NCBI GenBank assembly: GCA_964020085.1
Contig: OZ026606.1
Coordinates: 11,113,297-11,177,296, forward strand
Reading direction: 5' to 3'
DNA length: 64,000 bases
Origin: Micromussa lordhowensis
Taxonomy: Eukaryota > Cnidaria > Anthozoa > Scleractinia > Lobophylliidae
Below are positions 43,329 to 53,652 of the stretch, piece after piece (positions within the stretch are counted from its first letter, which is position 1; each line of letters opens with the position of its first letter). The notes beneath the pieces are model-generated. The model was given only the letters and a program-made list of their open reading frames with translations. It did not search any database and had not been told where the DNA came from. The translations under genes and the position numbers were made by a program.

Positions 43329-46131
43329 TCAAGGTTCAACTGCAGCTTCTAAACAAGTGTCACAGAAGTAGTCCTCAATCTGATCGGCGTCCTGCTCAGT
43401 AACTCGGACACATTCACCATCAAACCACTCGTTGCAATCACTGCACTGTATCATGAAGCCTTCTTCTCCCCTTCTGCAAATACAATAAACACTTTCCTCC
43501 TGACCATCTACTTGACACTTCTTGTCGTTTTGATTTCTTCTCGTTTTTCTTTGCCTTTTCTGTTGCACTTGTCGTCTTCTTTGACATATACCCATATGGT
43601 GATCAGTGCGCGCTTCGGCATCTTCCACTGACAGATAACAGATCTTTGCAAGGTTCTCTATGTCGTCTTGTCCAATGCTCTCTTTACCCTTGACATACTC
43701 CTCAATTACAACTCTTGGGGGTTCCTTTGACAAGAATCACTTCCATTTTCTGTTACCCATTTGATGTGTTCTTCGGGCTCCAGATAATGGCCGTTACAAA
43801 AACCGGGACATTTAGTGCATACATCGGACCCCCACGGCCTTTTTGGGTCTGGAATGGGCAGTGGCAAGAGAGATAGTGGTGGCCCTCCTGGATACCACGT
43901 AGGTTCTTCCTCTGGTTTCCCTTTAGCACATACCGGATGGGGACAATCCACTCATAACATGGCAAAAGCATAAAAATGTAATTTGATCGCAATCCACTAA
44001 CCATATGCCTGCCTTAGAGAAATACTTAAAATCCTCTGGATTTGACCTTCTCAGAACCTCCAGCTTTTTCTTAGGACCTCGCAAAAATGTCAGAAGATTT
44101 GTACGACGTTCATGGTACATTCTACTCTCCTCTCCTACAGCACCTTTCACGAGGAGTATTTCTGTTCCAAAACACGGTGAGCCAGAGACTGTATTGATGT
44201 AGACATCCGTAGCAGATTCCAGGTTCTGTTTTAACCTTTCCATGTCTAACTTTCCGTCAGAATCAAGGTTTGATCCGTGGATTGTCGAGAGGAATGAAGA
44301 CATTACAGTGGCCAAGAGCTAAACAACCATTTTGAAGTTCGACTTTGTTCAAACAACTGCCGCCGCTGAACCTCGAGGTTACTACAGTGCACAACGTTCC
44401 TTGCTGTAAATGTCTTTCCGCCCAGTGGAACTGGACTTCATGGTGGGACAGCCCTTCATCAACAGATCCATCTACTCGTATACATTCAATCATTTTTCCA
44501 TGCATATCGGGCTTTAGCTCTTGGAGAGATGATAACTTTACAAGATCTGCTGCATGCTTGCGCAGGATTTTTAGGTATAATCTTTTGTGGCTGAACAACG
44601 CCAACACAAATCTCTGATGTGTTTTCTGTGGCCATAAAGAGGCAAGATGTTGTTTGGAGAACTGTGGAGTGCTTATTTACAAAATCGGTGCGGGTTGTTA
44701 GTTCTGGGTTTTCTTTCTCTTGGGAGGATTGCATGCTGCTTATGAGTGTACGTGCTGTCAAGTCTAAATCCTGCAGCGTCATCGCCATTGATAATCACTT
44801 TATCCAGTCCATTCTTGAGTTGAATATGATTTAGAAGACGATACATTGAACAACTCCACTTTGCGTCAACATTGAGTTTTACATTAAAGCCCTTCCTGGT
44901 TCTTCCTGAGACAAGCTGAGCTGCCCCCAGTACCTCCTGCTAGAGAGTTTCCTCTTGTTGTGAACACTACAGAGTTGCACCACCATTCCATACCCAAACT
45001 TGGTGTGGTATGTTTTCTCTAAATGGTCTTTAATCCTTCTGTATGTTACTCGGGGAGCTCGTTTCACATTTCCACTAAATGTAAGCAGCCCTGTTCTTCT
45101 CCATGAGTCTGCGCCAACCCTTCTCTCCCTGGGCAAAGTCTTCAATAACTTTTCCTATGTACATGTCGGGAAATTTCTTCATGGTTTTACTTGCCCTTCG
45201 TGGTGTTTTTCTGCGTAACAAACATCTTGAGGACATAATCTTTGCTATTTTACGTTTTCTCTGTCGCTGGAAAATTGCACGTTGTTTCTTGATCCTCTTC
45301 TTAACTTCGTCTGAATAAATTGGGAGATTCTTTAGTCTCACCCATTCTTCAGGATCGTCGGATTCTGAATCTGTGGCAATAATGTCAATATTTTCTTCAC
45401 AACCATTCAACGACCTCTCTCTTTGTAATGCGAGGAAGGCTTGGCGGGTTGCTCGACAACAACTTCTTCTCTGTTTTCAAATCTGACGAAGTTAAGTACT
45501 CACTGAAGTCTAAGAGAACCTGATCGTGTGCCTCACTGGATAGTTGGTGAAATGTCAACTTCATCTCTCCGACAAGCTTTAACCAATTCAGGTCATTTTC
45601 TCTGAGGAGAAGAAGAAGATGCTCAAAGGATCGCATGAACAGTGCCTCTGGGGCCTTGGCTCTTTCTTTGCTTATGTTGTAAGGATCCGAATTGCCAAAT
45701 AGATGTGTACTCGTAATGGCACTTGTTGGTTGGATATTGTTGTTATGCCTATTTCCTTTGCCATTGATTTCTTGACATCTGTTCAAGTTAAAATGTTCAC
45801 TTTCAAATGACTGGGTTCCGCTGATGTCAATCGTGCTTTCTCTTGACGCTTCTCTCACTTCTATGTCATCACCATCACTACAGCTGTCACTATCTGAATC
45901 ACTGTATGTAATATGAATGCCAAGTTCCTCTGAGCTTGCTGTTTCTCTAGCACGCACTACCTTGTCGACTGCATCCCTAATGTCTATGTACTGTTCCAAA
46001 GCTTTGTATACTGTTTCCCTTTCTGTGACAAGATCTGAAACACCAAGCCGTGCCTTTGCCTCAGTAGCCGACACATGGGCTGTAGCTGCCACCCTAATAA
46101 GTTTCTTGTCCTTTTCACTTGATGCCAAGTC
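43329..46131 (-). pseudogene. PHD-finger transposon protein, C-terminal part
   Basis: Continuation of the gene whose start is at 62358. From 46131 on the minus strand: CDLASSEKDKKLIRV, an acidic SDSDSDS stretch, a basic region, a domain with VDGSVDEGLSHHEVQFHW, a CPHPVC/CTKCPGFC cysteine cluster, and a C-terminal PHD finger, VYCICRRGEEGFMIQCSDCN then EWFDGECV and YFCDTC. Canonical PHD fingers have His where this reads Asp (EWF-D-GEC). The frame changes at least five times (about 45400, 45080, 44600, 44300, 43940, 43730), so the gene is dead. I recall similar proteins as multicopy in corals and molluscs but cannot name the transposon superfamily. Confidence 0.75.
46126..46131. repeat. Polinton target-site duplication, left
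   Basis: caagtc; the same six bases lie at 61389-61394, immediately outside the other end. Confidence 0.93.
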
Positions 46132-46374
46132 ACACACATACATAGTGGGGGTTCTGGGGCCAGGATTCTGGGGCACCCCACCGGCGAGCTTTGCGAGCCG
46201 GTGGGGCACAGGTCCCACTATGTATGTGTATAAGGCTAACAGGCCATTGTGTGTAAGGTTACCAGGCCTGCCCCAGGTTTATTTTTTGTATTGAATAAAT
46301 GTGCCGGCTTTATAGAAAGCAATGGCTGCTGCAAATTTTTCGAGAGATGTTCTTGAAATGTTTTATGGCCCGAT
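46132..46374. repeat. Polinton left terminal inverted repeat with terminal palindrome
   Basis: The outermost 98 bp (46132-46229) fold back on themselves: acacacatacatagtggg pairs with cccactatgtatgtgt, and ccaccggc/gccggtgg close an 11-base tip gagctttgcga. The inner part matches the right repeat up to and including the first ~18 codons of the polymerase gene (46322-46374). The inner palindrome arm lacks about 16 bp present at the right end. Confidence 0.93.
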
Positions 46375-46392
46375 GTGTGTAAGGCTAACAGG
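46375..46392 (+). repeat. Internal copy of a repeat-end word at the TIR boundary
   Basis: gtgtgtaaggctaacagg follows directly where the left repeat loses identity with the right one. Nearly the same word occurs inside the repeat at about 46226-46243. Confidence 0.8.
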
Positions 46393-46486
46393 AAATGCGT
46401 CTGGGAATTAAATATTCCGTGTTGGCGGGGCAAAAATATTTCAAGCATAACATCATGTTGTAATATATTTTGTTTGAAGTAATTTA

Positions 46487-46756
46487 ATGTATTGTTATAT
46501 GGGTTTCATCTTAAAGCTATCGTGCCTTTTAATCACAGCTTTGGTTGGTGCCTCTGCTGGGCTGATTGCCTACTATTTTGTCTTAAAAAATGATGAAGAG
46601 GTCATCGCCTCAGCAGATGACATTTATGAAGATCCAGATCTAGAAAAGGTTGTGATTGATGCTGGCGGCAGAGAAGTCATCTTATCATTGCGTGCCGAAA
46701 AACGGTTGCGTAGTATTTTAAACGAAAGGGAAAATAGTTCTTTATTATACATTTGA
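46487..46756 (+). CDS. Small predicted membrane protein of the Polinton
   Basis: 89 codons. Either ATG at 46487 or 46499 could start it; the second gives GFILKLSCLLITALVGASAG LIAYY as a hydrophobic segment right at the N-terminus, like a signal anchor. A charged C-terminal part follows (DDIYEDPDLEKVVIDAGGRE). Intact, unlike most neighbours, but no homologue is recognised. It is the first frame inside the left repeat. Confidence 0.5.
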   Translation: MYCYMGFILKLSCLLITALVGASAGLIAYYFVLKNDEEVIASADDIYEDPDLEKVVIDAGGREVILSLRAEKRLRSILNERENSSLLYI

Positions 46757-47210
46757 AACGAGCAATGCACCAAAAGCTGATGAAATTATGAAACTGAAAC
46801 AAGCGACGCATATGCAAATTCAGGTTTGTTTACATGTGACGAGGCAAAAATATTTCAAGCATAACGTCACGTCTCAAACAGCAGTTTCATATTTTTTTGC
46901 CTCTTTCATCGCCTTTATGACTTCAAATGTTATATCTCTGGCTTCTTTTTGCCAAGAAGGTAACGAAAGTTCGGCGATAGCGTGCCAAATTGTGTGAATC
47001 AATACGATCATTTTATATATACAAAATACGCATGCGTTTTACAAAGAAGAAAAAAAAAGCCCCACATGTCTGATAAACCAGGTTTTATGAAGTATAAATG
47101 TCTGAGATTGCCCAATAGACGATTAGCAATTGATTGGTGGTGCTCTTAGATGTGGGGTTGGCCCCCCCTGATTCCTTAAAAGGCACGTGCATGAAGTTGT
47201 TAGGGGTAGT
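46757..47210. other. Non-coding stretch of the Polinton
   Basis: No supported gene. ggcaaaaatatttcaagcat at about 46846 repeats a word first seen at about 46427, so the segment carries a short direct duplication around the 89-codon gene. Confidence 0.5.
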
Positions 47211-47399
47211 GGGGTGAGGCTGTCCGCAGCGATAACCCCCGGGTGAACCCGCCCCGGCCCAGCAGATGACTAGGGGTGCTCAGAGATCCCTCGGGATCTC
47301 AAAACTCTGTCCCAGAGGATAAATGGAAGGGACAGCCGCCTTGTCAGCAGCGGGAAAGACCTAGCCGGGGCTAGGCAAGAAAAGCCACCAGAGCACCCC
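47211..47399 (+). ncRNA. Candidate structured RNA (multibranch fold)
   Basis: GC-rich island in AT-rich DNA. A 9-bp closing stem ggggtgctc (47273-47281)/gagcacccc (47391-47399) encloses hairpins gagatcc/ggatctc (47283-47300), ctgtccc/gggacag (47307-47335), a weak ccgc/gcgg (47336-47353) and cctagc/gctagg (47360-47375). Upstream are ggggt/acccc with gctg/cagc (47211-47239) and cggg-tgaa-cccg (47240-47251). No open frame. It could be an element-encoded RNA, a ribozyme-bearing retroelement 5' end, or chance. The strand is equally possible the other way. Confidence 0.4.
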
Positions 47400-47527
47400 C
47401 GACCAGGGTTTTGTCATTTTTTTGTGTGTCACGTCCTCATGCGTGACATCATGAATAACGCGTCACGCTTAAATGAAAGCCGGAATGAAATTTTTCAAAT
47501 GTTAATTCGAACCGGCGGCCAAATCGG

Positions 47528-48126
47528 TTATTTTTTTCTGAAATCTGCCTCCATTTCGCTGCGGACATCTTTCTTAATCTTCTCAACGTCTGGTCGAGAC
47601 GAATGCCGCGTGAGTTTTGCGCGAACAGAGTCTTTCAGCAAGTTGTACTGCGAAAATTCAGTCATGATTAACTGAAATTCACTGTCTGATATTAGATTGT
47701 CGGTCAGAGCTTTAGAAAGCAGCCGGTCAATCCTGTCGCGTTTTGCAATGGCAAGCGTGACAATCTCTTGATGTTTCTTTACCTTGGAATCAAGCTTTTT
47801 CAGGCGATTATGAACCCTGAAGAAGCGAGAGCGAAACACCCACCAACGATGCCAAGTGGTATTGTGGCCGCTAGGCCGACAAAAGAAAGAGCAGAACCAA
47901 AACTCGCGCTTGAAAAAGCGGCCGAAAGAACGCTGGAGACGGCAGCACTCCAGTTGAAAACCTTCTTGGTGCGTTTATATTTTTTCGCAACCGCTCGATA
48001 GTGGCCGACTTCTTTGTTCAAAGCGGCAGAAATTTGATTGACTTTTTGCATCCTGAAGTCAGTAGGTAGAATTTGGGGGTATATGTTTTCAGGAGGCGCG
48101 GATGGCAGAACATTCGCGGAAGACAT
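47528..48126 (-). pseudogene. Polinton membrane/coiled-coil protein, frameshifted
   Basis: Start ATG at 48126, overlapping the end of the upstream minor capsid gene by 38 bases. N-terminal Pro-rich part (SSANVLPSAPPENIYPQILP), a basic region, two hydrophobic stretches (SAAVSSVLSAAFSSASFGSA and FVGLAATIPLGIVGGCFALA), then after a frameshift at about 47805-47835 a helical tail with KKLDSKVKKHQEIVTLAIAK and a C-terminal acidic/basic coil. I recall such proteins next to Polinton capsid genes in cnidarians; the function is unknown, perhaps a virion membrane protein. Confidence 0.65.
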
Positions 48127-48810
48127 TGTATAAATAGAAATTAAATTCAAATTCAAATTCGAGAGGCAAGCCGTTGAAATCAAACAGCTCGCCGTCCTGA
48201 TTTCTGACGCTGACAGTAATATTGTTTACATGTGAATCTGTAGAACAGTCACGAAAAGGTTGTTGTGGAGAAGAATCATAGCTGACTTTTTTGTAAGGCT
48301 TGCCTTTTATATCGAATGTAGCCAAAAGATCAGATTTATTGTTGTTCAAAAAGTTCTGGTTTTTGTCGATAAGATTGCAGTGAATGAAATAAGTGGAAGG
48401 GCTGTTTAGCTTTTTGACATAAGTTATGGTAGTCAATGTCGGCCCAGAGTTAATGAGCCGGCTCAAAGCATGACTAACTGAAATTTCTTTATTAATGGTT
48501 GGCTCCCAGACTGTTATTTTTAGCCCAGAATTGGGTTTATTTGTTTCAAGTGTTATTTTTTTTTGTTTTCGAATGATTCTAAACTTTTTGTTAGCTCTTC
48601 TGTGAGGGACTGAAAAGTGTAATGACCCTGAGGTATAGAAGCCAACACTTCTCTGTTTTCTTTGAAATGTATTTGCCCCGCACTTTTCAGATTGTGCCAA
48701 GAGTTGTACAAACTGCACGAGATCAGTTTCATGAAATGAACTTGGGGGATCGGCTCGTCAAAGTAGACAGTCTCTCCATTCTTTTGCGTGACAATTGTTA
48801 GAACGGCCAT
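48089..48810 (-). pseudogene. Penton-like minor capsid protein of the Polinton, frameshifted
   Basis: Start ATG at 48810. The first part (85 codons) has MKLISCSLYNSWHNLKSAGQ and GHYTFQSLTEEL; the second continues in another frame with NNITVSVRNQDGELFDFNGL near the C-terminus. The switch falls at a run of nine A on the coding strand (48556-48564). The domain order and ending match the penton-type minor capsid genes that I associate with Polintons. It pairs with a divergent gene starting at 48846, 35 bp away. Confidence 0.7.
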
Positions 48811-48845
48811 TTTTATATTGTATAAAATATATAACAGTATTCATA
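48811..48845. promoter_or_regulatory. Divergent AT-rich promoter spacer
   Basis: 35 bp (ttttatattgtataaaatat, then ataacagtattcata) between oppositely directed start codons, with near-symmetric TATA-like words. It probably drives both capsid-region genes. Confidence 0.45.
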
Positions 48846-50310
48846 ATGGACGACCTCCAACCAACGACAGCACAAATAGCCGCATCAAAGACAAGCGCGT
48901 GGGCAGAATTCACAAAACAGTTTCCTAACGCGGACAAAGTACAATTCTTTGCTCAAACGTATTCTGATGGCAAAGGGAACATTACAGGATCTGAAATGTT
49001 TTTAAGGGGGGGCTCGAGCGTGTTTGGATCAGACAGAAAATATTGGAGCCCGCAAATGAAGGCCGTGCTAGGTTTGGAAGGTGTGGAAGGGTTTCCGTAT
49101 CAACTGTCGCCGCTGAGAACAAAAAAAGCGCTGCAAATTCCCACAGTAGATTTCACTGAAGCAGCACCAAGCCTGAAGAAAATCTTCAACAACCCGATAA
49201 ACCTTTACGTCAGACCAGATTCTTTCTTTGTGGTGAAATTTAGGGAAATATTTCAACAAACAAGAATAAGGCACAAATCCGCGGCAGAAGCGAAACGTTG
49301 GCTAGGAGGGCCGCATATGGACTATTGGCCGCAGCAATTCAACTTCGCCGTATTTTGCACAACTCAAGGCTGCGATATTTCAAGAGAAATCTTTGACAGC
49401 GGCCTGAATCTTTCTCCGGAAGTGAGGGCCTTCAGATTTCACTTGTATGTTACAGTCAGGAGAATTTTGTTCCAGATGGGGGGTAGACCCAACAAGCGAT
49501 TTCCGGTTCACAAGCAGAAAAAACCACGGCCTGGGCGACGTATACATCGGCGTGTCAGGGCACGGGGCAATGAAAACAGGGGCGGCATATCCAGGAGGGT
49601 TTTACAAATTCGCCGATGAAGGGGGGAAAGCAAAAGATGGAAACTTGCTAGCTTTCATTGAGCTCGATAGTGTGGCATTTAGCCAGTACGACTGGTTCGC
49701 ACCAAGCAAAACATCAGGTTTGACACAAGCGGGACTTGCACGCATTAACCAGTCGATTGAGGCCTTCGTTTACTGCATCTTGGGCGCGCAAGTTAATGTT
49801 CGGAACTACATAATTGGGGAAGGTGGGAGAGCAAAAGAGGCGCAGACGGAGTTCTTGACTCTGATGGAAGACGCTATTAGGCAGCCGGATTTGGTGAAGA
49901 GCGTGCAAAGGTATCAGCCCGCGGTTGATGAAGCGAAGGTCAGGCTGGAGCGTGGAGCGTGGCTGATGCCGGCGACAATGATCATCAACACGGAAAGCAC
50001 GATTGGATACAACAACAGACTGAAGCAAGCCGTTCCAGGAATGAAGCTAGGCGTGAACAACGGCGTAAATTCAGGAACAAAAAAAGTGGGCCTCATACTG
50101 ATGGAAGGGGGACCATCAAAAAATCAACCCGCCAAACAGCCACCCTTCAAACCCAATTCACAAAGCCGCCATGGCAGCGCAGCAAAAAGATAAACAAAGT
50201 TCAAAAAAGAAACTGTTTCAGAAAAACCGCCGCAGCACGAAATAAACAAAACCACCGTAATTGTTGGCGTAGTCGGAGTTGTTGCCCTGATATTTATGGC
50301 GATGCGTTAG
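48846..50310 (+). pseudogene. Large conserved Polinton protein with C-terminal membrane anchor, broken
   Basis: ATG at 48846. The first frame runs to about 49480 (contains YWSPQMKAVLGLEGVEGFPY and WLGGPHMDYWPQQFNFAVFC), then a shift leads to a frame with GLGDVYIGVSGHGAMKTGAA and ARINQSIEAFVYCILGAQVN. An in-frame TAA at 50191-50193 is followed in the same frame by KTTVIVGVVGVVALIFMAMR and TAG at 50308-50310, a transmembrane tail. I recall long relatives in cnidarian genomes; no catalytic motif is visible. It may be a virion surface or structural protein. Confidence 0.65.
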
Positions 50311-51721
50311 CCCCGCCTTTTGATGTACTTTTCAAAACTAAAAACAACCGCCGCGAGAATAATTAGCCAGGTGTGCTCGGCAAGATAGCCGATTGCCTGT
50401 CCGGCGGTTTTGAAAAGGAAGCTGACGACAGCACCGATCAGCCCAGGCAGCGCAGAAGCGGCTTTCGCCCCAACCGCTTTAAGACCATTTGCCAATTGTT
50501 TGCCCATGGATTTCAAAGCGTTGGTGATGGCCCCAATAACCGCCCCGATAGTGACACCGGCGGCGATAGAGATAGATGCCACCGTCACGCCATATTTTTC
50601 GAAGATCTCGCGAACTCTTTCTCGGAGAGGCATGTTAGCTTCTCTTTCTGCGATCTGGGTTTGAAGTCGCGCGATCTCTTCATTTCTAGCCGCAGCTCTT
50701 TCTTCTGCGGCTTCTTTATCAATTGATAATGCCATCTCATCTTGAATGATCGCCTGTCTTCTTCGTTTAGCCGCAGAAGATGGCTTTTCTGCTCTTTCAA
50801 AGCATCAAAAGTTTTTGTGCTGTTGAGCCTTTCTTCCATGGCATTTCTTTTTCTTTCTTTCTTCAGAAATACTTGATTCAAGTTGGCCGATGGTTTCCAG
50901 GTTTTTTTGAAGATCTCCTCTCTCCTTTTGCTTGGTTTTCAATTCTTTTTTTCAAATTGTTTACCAGTTGTTCTTTCATTTTTATTTCTGCTTTATTATC
51001 TGTTCCTTGGTCATCTTTAAGCTGATCGATCTTGGCTTGCTCTTTATTCACCCTTTCATTCAGAGTTTGTATCTCTTCATCTTTGTTTCTTGAAAGTTGT
51101 TCAGAAGTTCGTAAATCTTTCAATTCTTTTTGTTTTTTTCTTATGTCTGCGGATGTTTTTTGTATTATATCTCTTGCAGGCGGTCCTAGTTTGCTTTTGA
51201 GAAAAGCCTTGTTTAGGAAGCTGTTTTGTAAGTCGCTGCCATCAGCTAAAACTATTTTTGTCTCTCCGCCTTTGGGCCCCAAAACAACAATATCCATTGG
51301 GTTTTTGGTAGAGTAACTTATAACCAGGCTATCAACATTAGCATTGGGAAATCTTTTTTTGATTAATCTTTTCACTCGCATGATTTGTTCTTCTTTTTCC
51401 TCTCGGCTCAATGGGTTTTCAATTTTATCTGGAATTTTTGTTGTGTCAATAATTCCAGTTATTGGGTCTTCTCTCAAAGCACCAAGCCATCTTTCAATTT
51501 CTGCGGTTGATAAAAGAGGAGTTCTTTCATCATAAGAAGTATCGGGAAGCCCGCTCTGCTCGTGCATTTTTATGTTGTTCTCCGCCGTGATAGGGTGTTG
51601 ACGCCGCGCCAGGCTTGAACGGCCGGGTTCTGTTGGCTTCTTGATCGTCGTCGTCGTCGTGGTGGTCAATCTGATAGTCAAGATCAGGATCATCGTAACC
51701 AAAATCGCCACCTTCGGCCAT
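50307..51721 (-). pseudogene. Polinton acidic/coiled-coil membrane protein, several frameshifts
   Basis: ATG at 51721 (AEGGDFGYDDPDLDYQIDHH then an Asp run). After a shift at about 51560 comes SLVISYSTKNPMDIVVLGPK, then a long coiled coil (KDLRTSEQLSRNKDEEIQTL and on). After further shifts at about 50880 and 50700 there is a hydrophobic C-terminal part (VASISIAAGVTIGAVIGAIT and LIILAAVVFSFEKYIKRRG). The stop overlaps the end of the opposite-strand gene. No homologue named; probably membrane-associated. Confidence 0.6.
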
Positions 51722-51779
51722 TGCAATATATTTTTAAACAGGTTTTTTTAATTAGAAATTATATTTTTTCATTTATACC
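51722..51779. promoter_or_regulatory. Divergent promoter between coiled-coil gene and major capsid gene
   Basis: 58 bp of AT-rich sequence (aatatatttttaaaca, attatattttttcattta) between start codons on opposite strands. Confidence 0.45.
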
Positions 51780-53027
51780 ATGTCTGTGCAAGATGACCTT
51801 CTGCCAGAACACAGCAAAAGGAAATTCGTGCCATGAAGGCAAAGCGCGCTGTCAAGCGCATCACTTTCAACCCTTCTGAAGCCAACCCAGGCGAGACTCT
51901 GTATGTCCACGTGCCCAAGCTGAACGAGAACGAAGTCCTTGTGCCTAACTCTTTGGCCCTGATCTTTGATATCGACCTTTCTGGGGGGCACGCCAACAAC
52001 TTGTCCAGAACGTCTCGGGAGCCCTAGTGGACAAACTTGTTGTAAAGTTTGCAGGCACGACTTTGGAAGAAACCGTCGGCCATGACATATACAAAACGTT
52101 CAGTGACCTTTTCTTGCCCGGACAACAGCGAGACAACATGGTGCCCGAGGGTATCCAGAGCGAAGATTTGTGCAAGATCCGCTCAAATTCAGGAGACAAA
52201 AAAAAAAAAACAGGCGTTGAAGCCGAAAAAAAACTTAAAGAAGTTGACGGCACCAAATATCGAATCAATCTGGACCATCAGATCTTGACAGACCACGGTA
52301 TTTTCTACCCCAGGCGTTGTACAACGACCTAACATTTGAAGTGACCCTCGCACCAGCCAGCCAAGTAGTCAAAGGCACGGACCCGACCAAACTGAAATAT
52401 AAGCTGAAGAACATCCAGCTTGAGTATGAAATGATCGAAAGTGAGTATCTTGCAAAAGAGGCAACCAGCATTTACACCAGCGGCAAAGAGTTTTTATACG
52501 ACCACGTGAGCCGTGATAAAGTGGTCCCTATCGACAGAGAAACAGCAACGAGAATAAACATCAAAGTCAACGCCCAAAGACGGTCATTGAAAGGGATCCT
52601 CTTGCTGTTTATAGAGTCGTACGCCGCAGGGGCAAGAGATTTGGAAAAATACATCTTCCCGGACATAAAGAAAATCAGCGTCACGATAAACGGCTCGCCC
52701 AACATGATATACAACAATGGCATCGAAAGTCGGGACATTTGGAGTGAAGTGAGCTGCTTCTTCATGAAAGAAAAACACAAACCCCAGTTCATGACCCTTC
52801 AGAAGTTCTACACCGACAACAAGTTTGGTCTTCTGATCGATCTGCGCTCCATGGCCAGCCAAGAAATGCATGGCAGCGGCACCCGTCTCGTGGACACAAC
52901 AGACGGCGTGCAGCAGGAAATCGATGGAGACGCCAAGGGGACAGGTAAAGTAAACTGCCATGTTTTCTTAATCTCTGACTCCCAGTTTAACATTATAAAG
53001 AACAAGCTAGATTCTGCGCAGTATTGA
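51780..53027 (+). pseudogene. Major capsid protein (double jelly-roll type) of the Polinton, frameshifted
   Basis: ATG at 51780 (MSVQDDLLPEHSKRK), then shifts at about 51825, 52000 and 52310 move through three frames. Recognisable parts are PSEANPGETLYVHVPKLNEN, LYNDLTFEVTLAP and RSMASQEMHGSGTRLVDTTD near the C-terminus. A run of 13 A sits at 52199-52211. Length (about 415 residues) and C-terminal wording fit Polinton major capsid proteins. The TGA at 53025-53027 is one base from the ATPase start, so the two were probably co-transcribed. Confidence 0.75.
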
Positions 53028-53028
53028 A

Positions 53029-53648
53029 ATGGACCCCGAAAACATTCCATTCAACGCGTTGATCGTTGGCCCGACCAACTCTGGAAAGACCCAGTTTCTC
53101 GTGAACCAACTCTGCGGGTCATTCAATGCCAAGTTTGATTACATTGTGCTTATCTGCCCAACCTTCGTCTACAACAAGACGCTGTACCGGTTTGGCGAAA
53201 GAGACCCGCGGCTGTATGTCATAATTTGCGAGCAGCACGAGGTCGAAATCTGGTTAAAATTTCCCAATTTTGCTTTCGAAGGCACCAACACTCTCATCGT
53301 GCTTGATGACTGCGCCGCCTCGTGAAAGGGCGGACAGGGGAGCTTGTCAAACTCGGTTTCTCGGCACGCCACGCCAGCATCAGTGTGTGGGTCTTGACAC
53401 AGCAGCTCTCCAGAATCGCGAAGCCTTTCCGCGAGAACGTGGCGGCAATCGTTCTTTTTTACACGCCATCGGCCAAGTCCACGAAGGCCATCTTTGAAGA
53501 ATACGCTGGCGAGCTTTCTCATGACGAACTCAAGCAGATGGTTTCAAGGCTGAAAGGGCGCAAATTCTTTGCGCTTTCCTTTCTCTATCGAAGAGAAGTA
53601 GCAAAGTTCAAATTTTTTTTTGACAATTTGAAATTAAAAACTGAATAA
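53029..53648 (+). pseudogene. DNA-packaging ATPase (FtsK/A32-like), one frameshift
   Basis: ATG at 53029. Walker A GPTNSGKT at residues 13-20 and Walker B LIVLDDCAAS about residue 90. A small deletion at about 53310-53322 shifts the frame; it continues with KLGFSARHASISVWVLTQQL (sensor region, Gln/Arg-rich) to the stop at 53646-53648. In the Polinton it would pump DNA into the capsid, and it lies next to the major capsid gene as is usual. Confidence 0.85.
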
Positions 53649-53652
53649 TATT

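Noticed and set aside
50373..51535. Several + strand frames opposite the coiled-coil gene
   Set aside because: Mirror frames of the minus-strand gene; composition follows the true gene.
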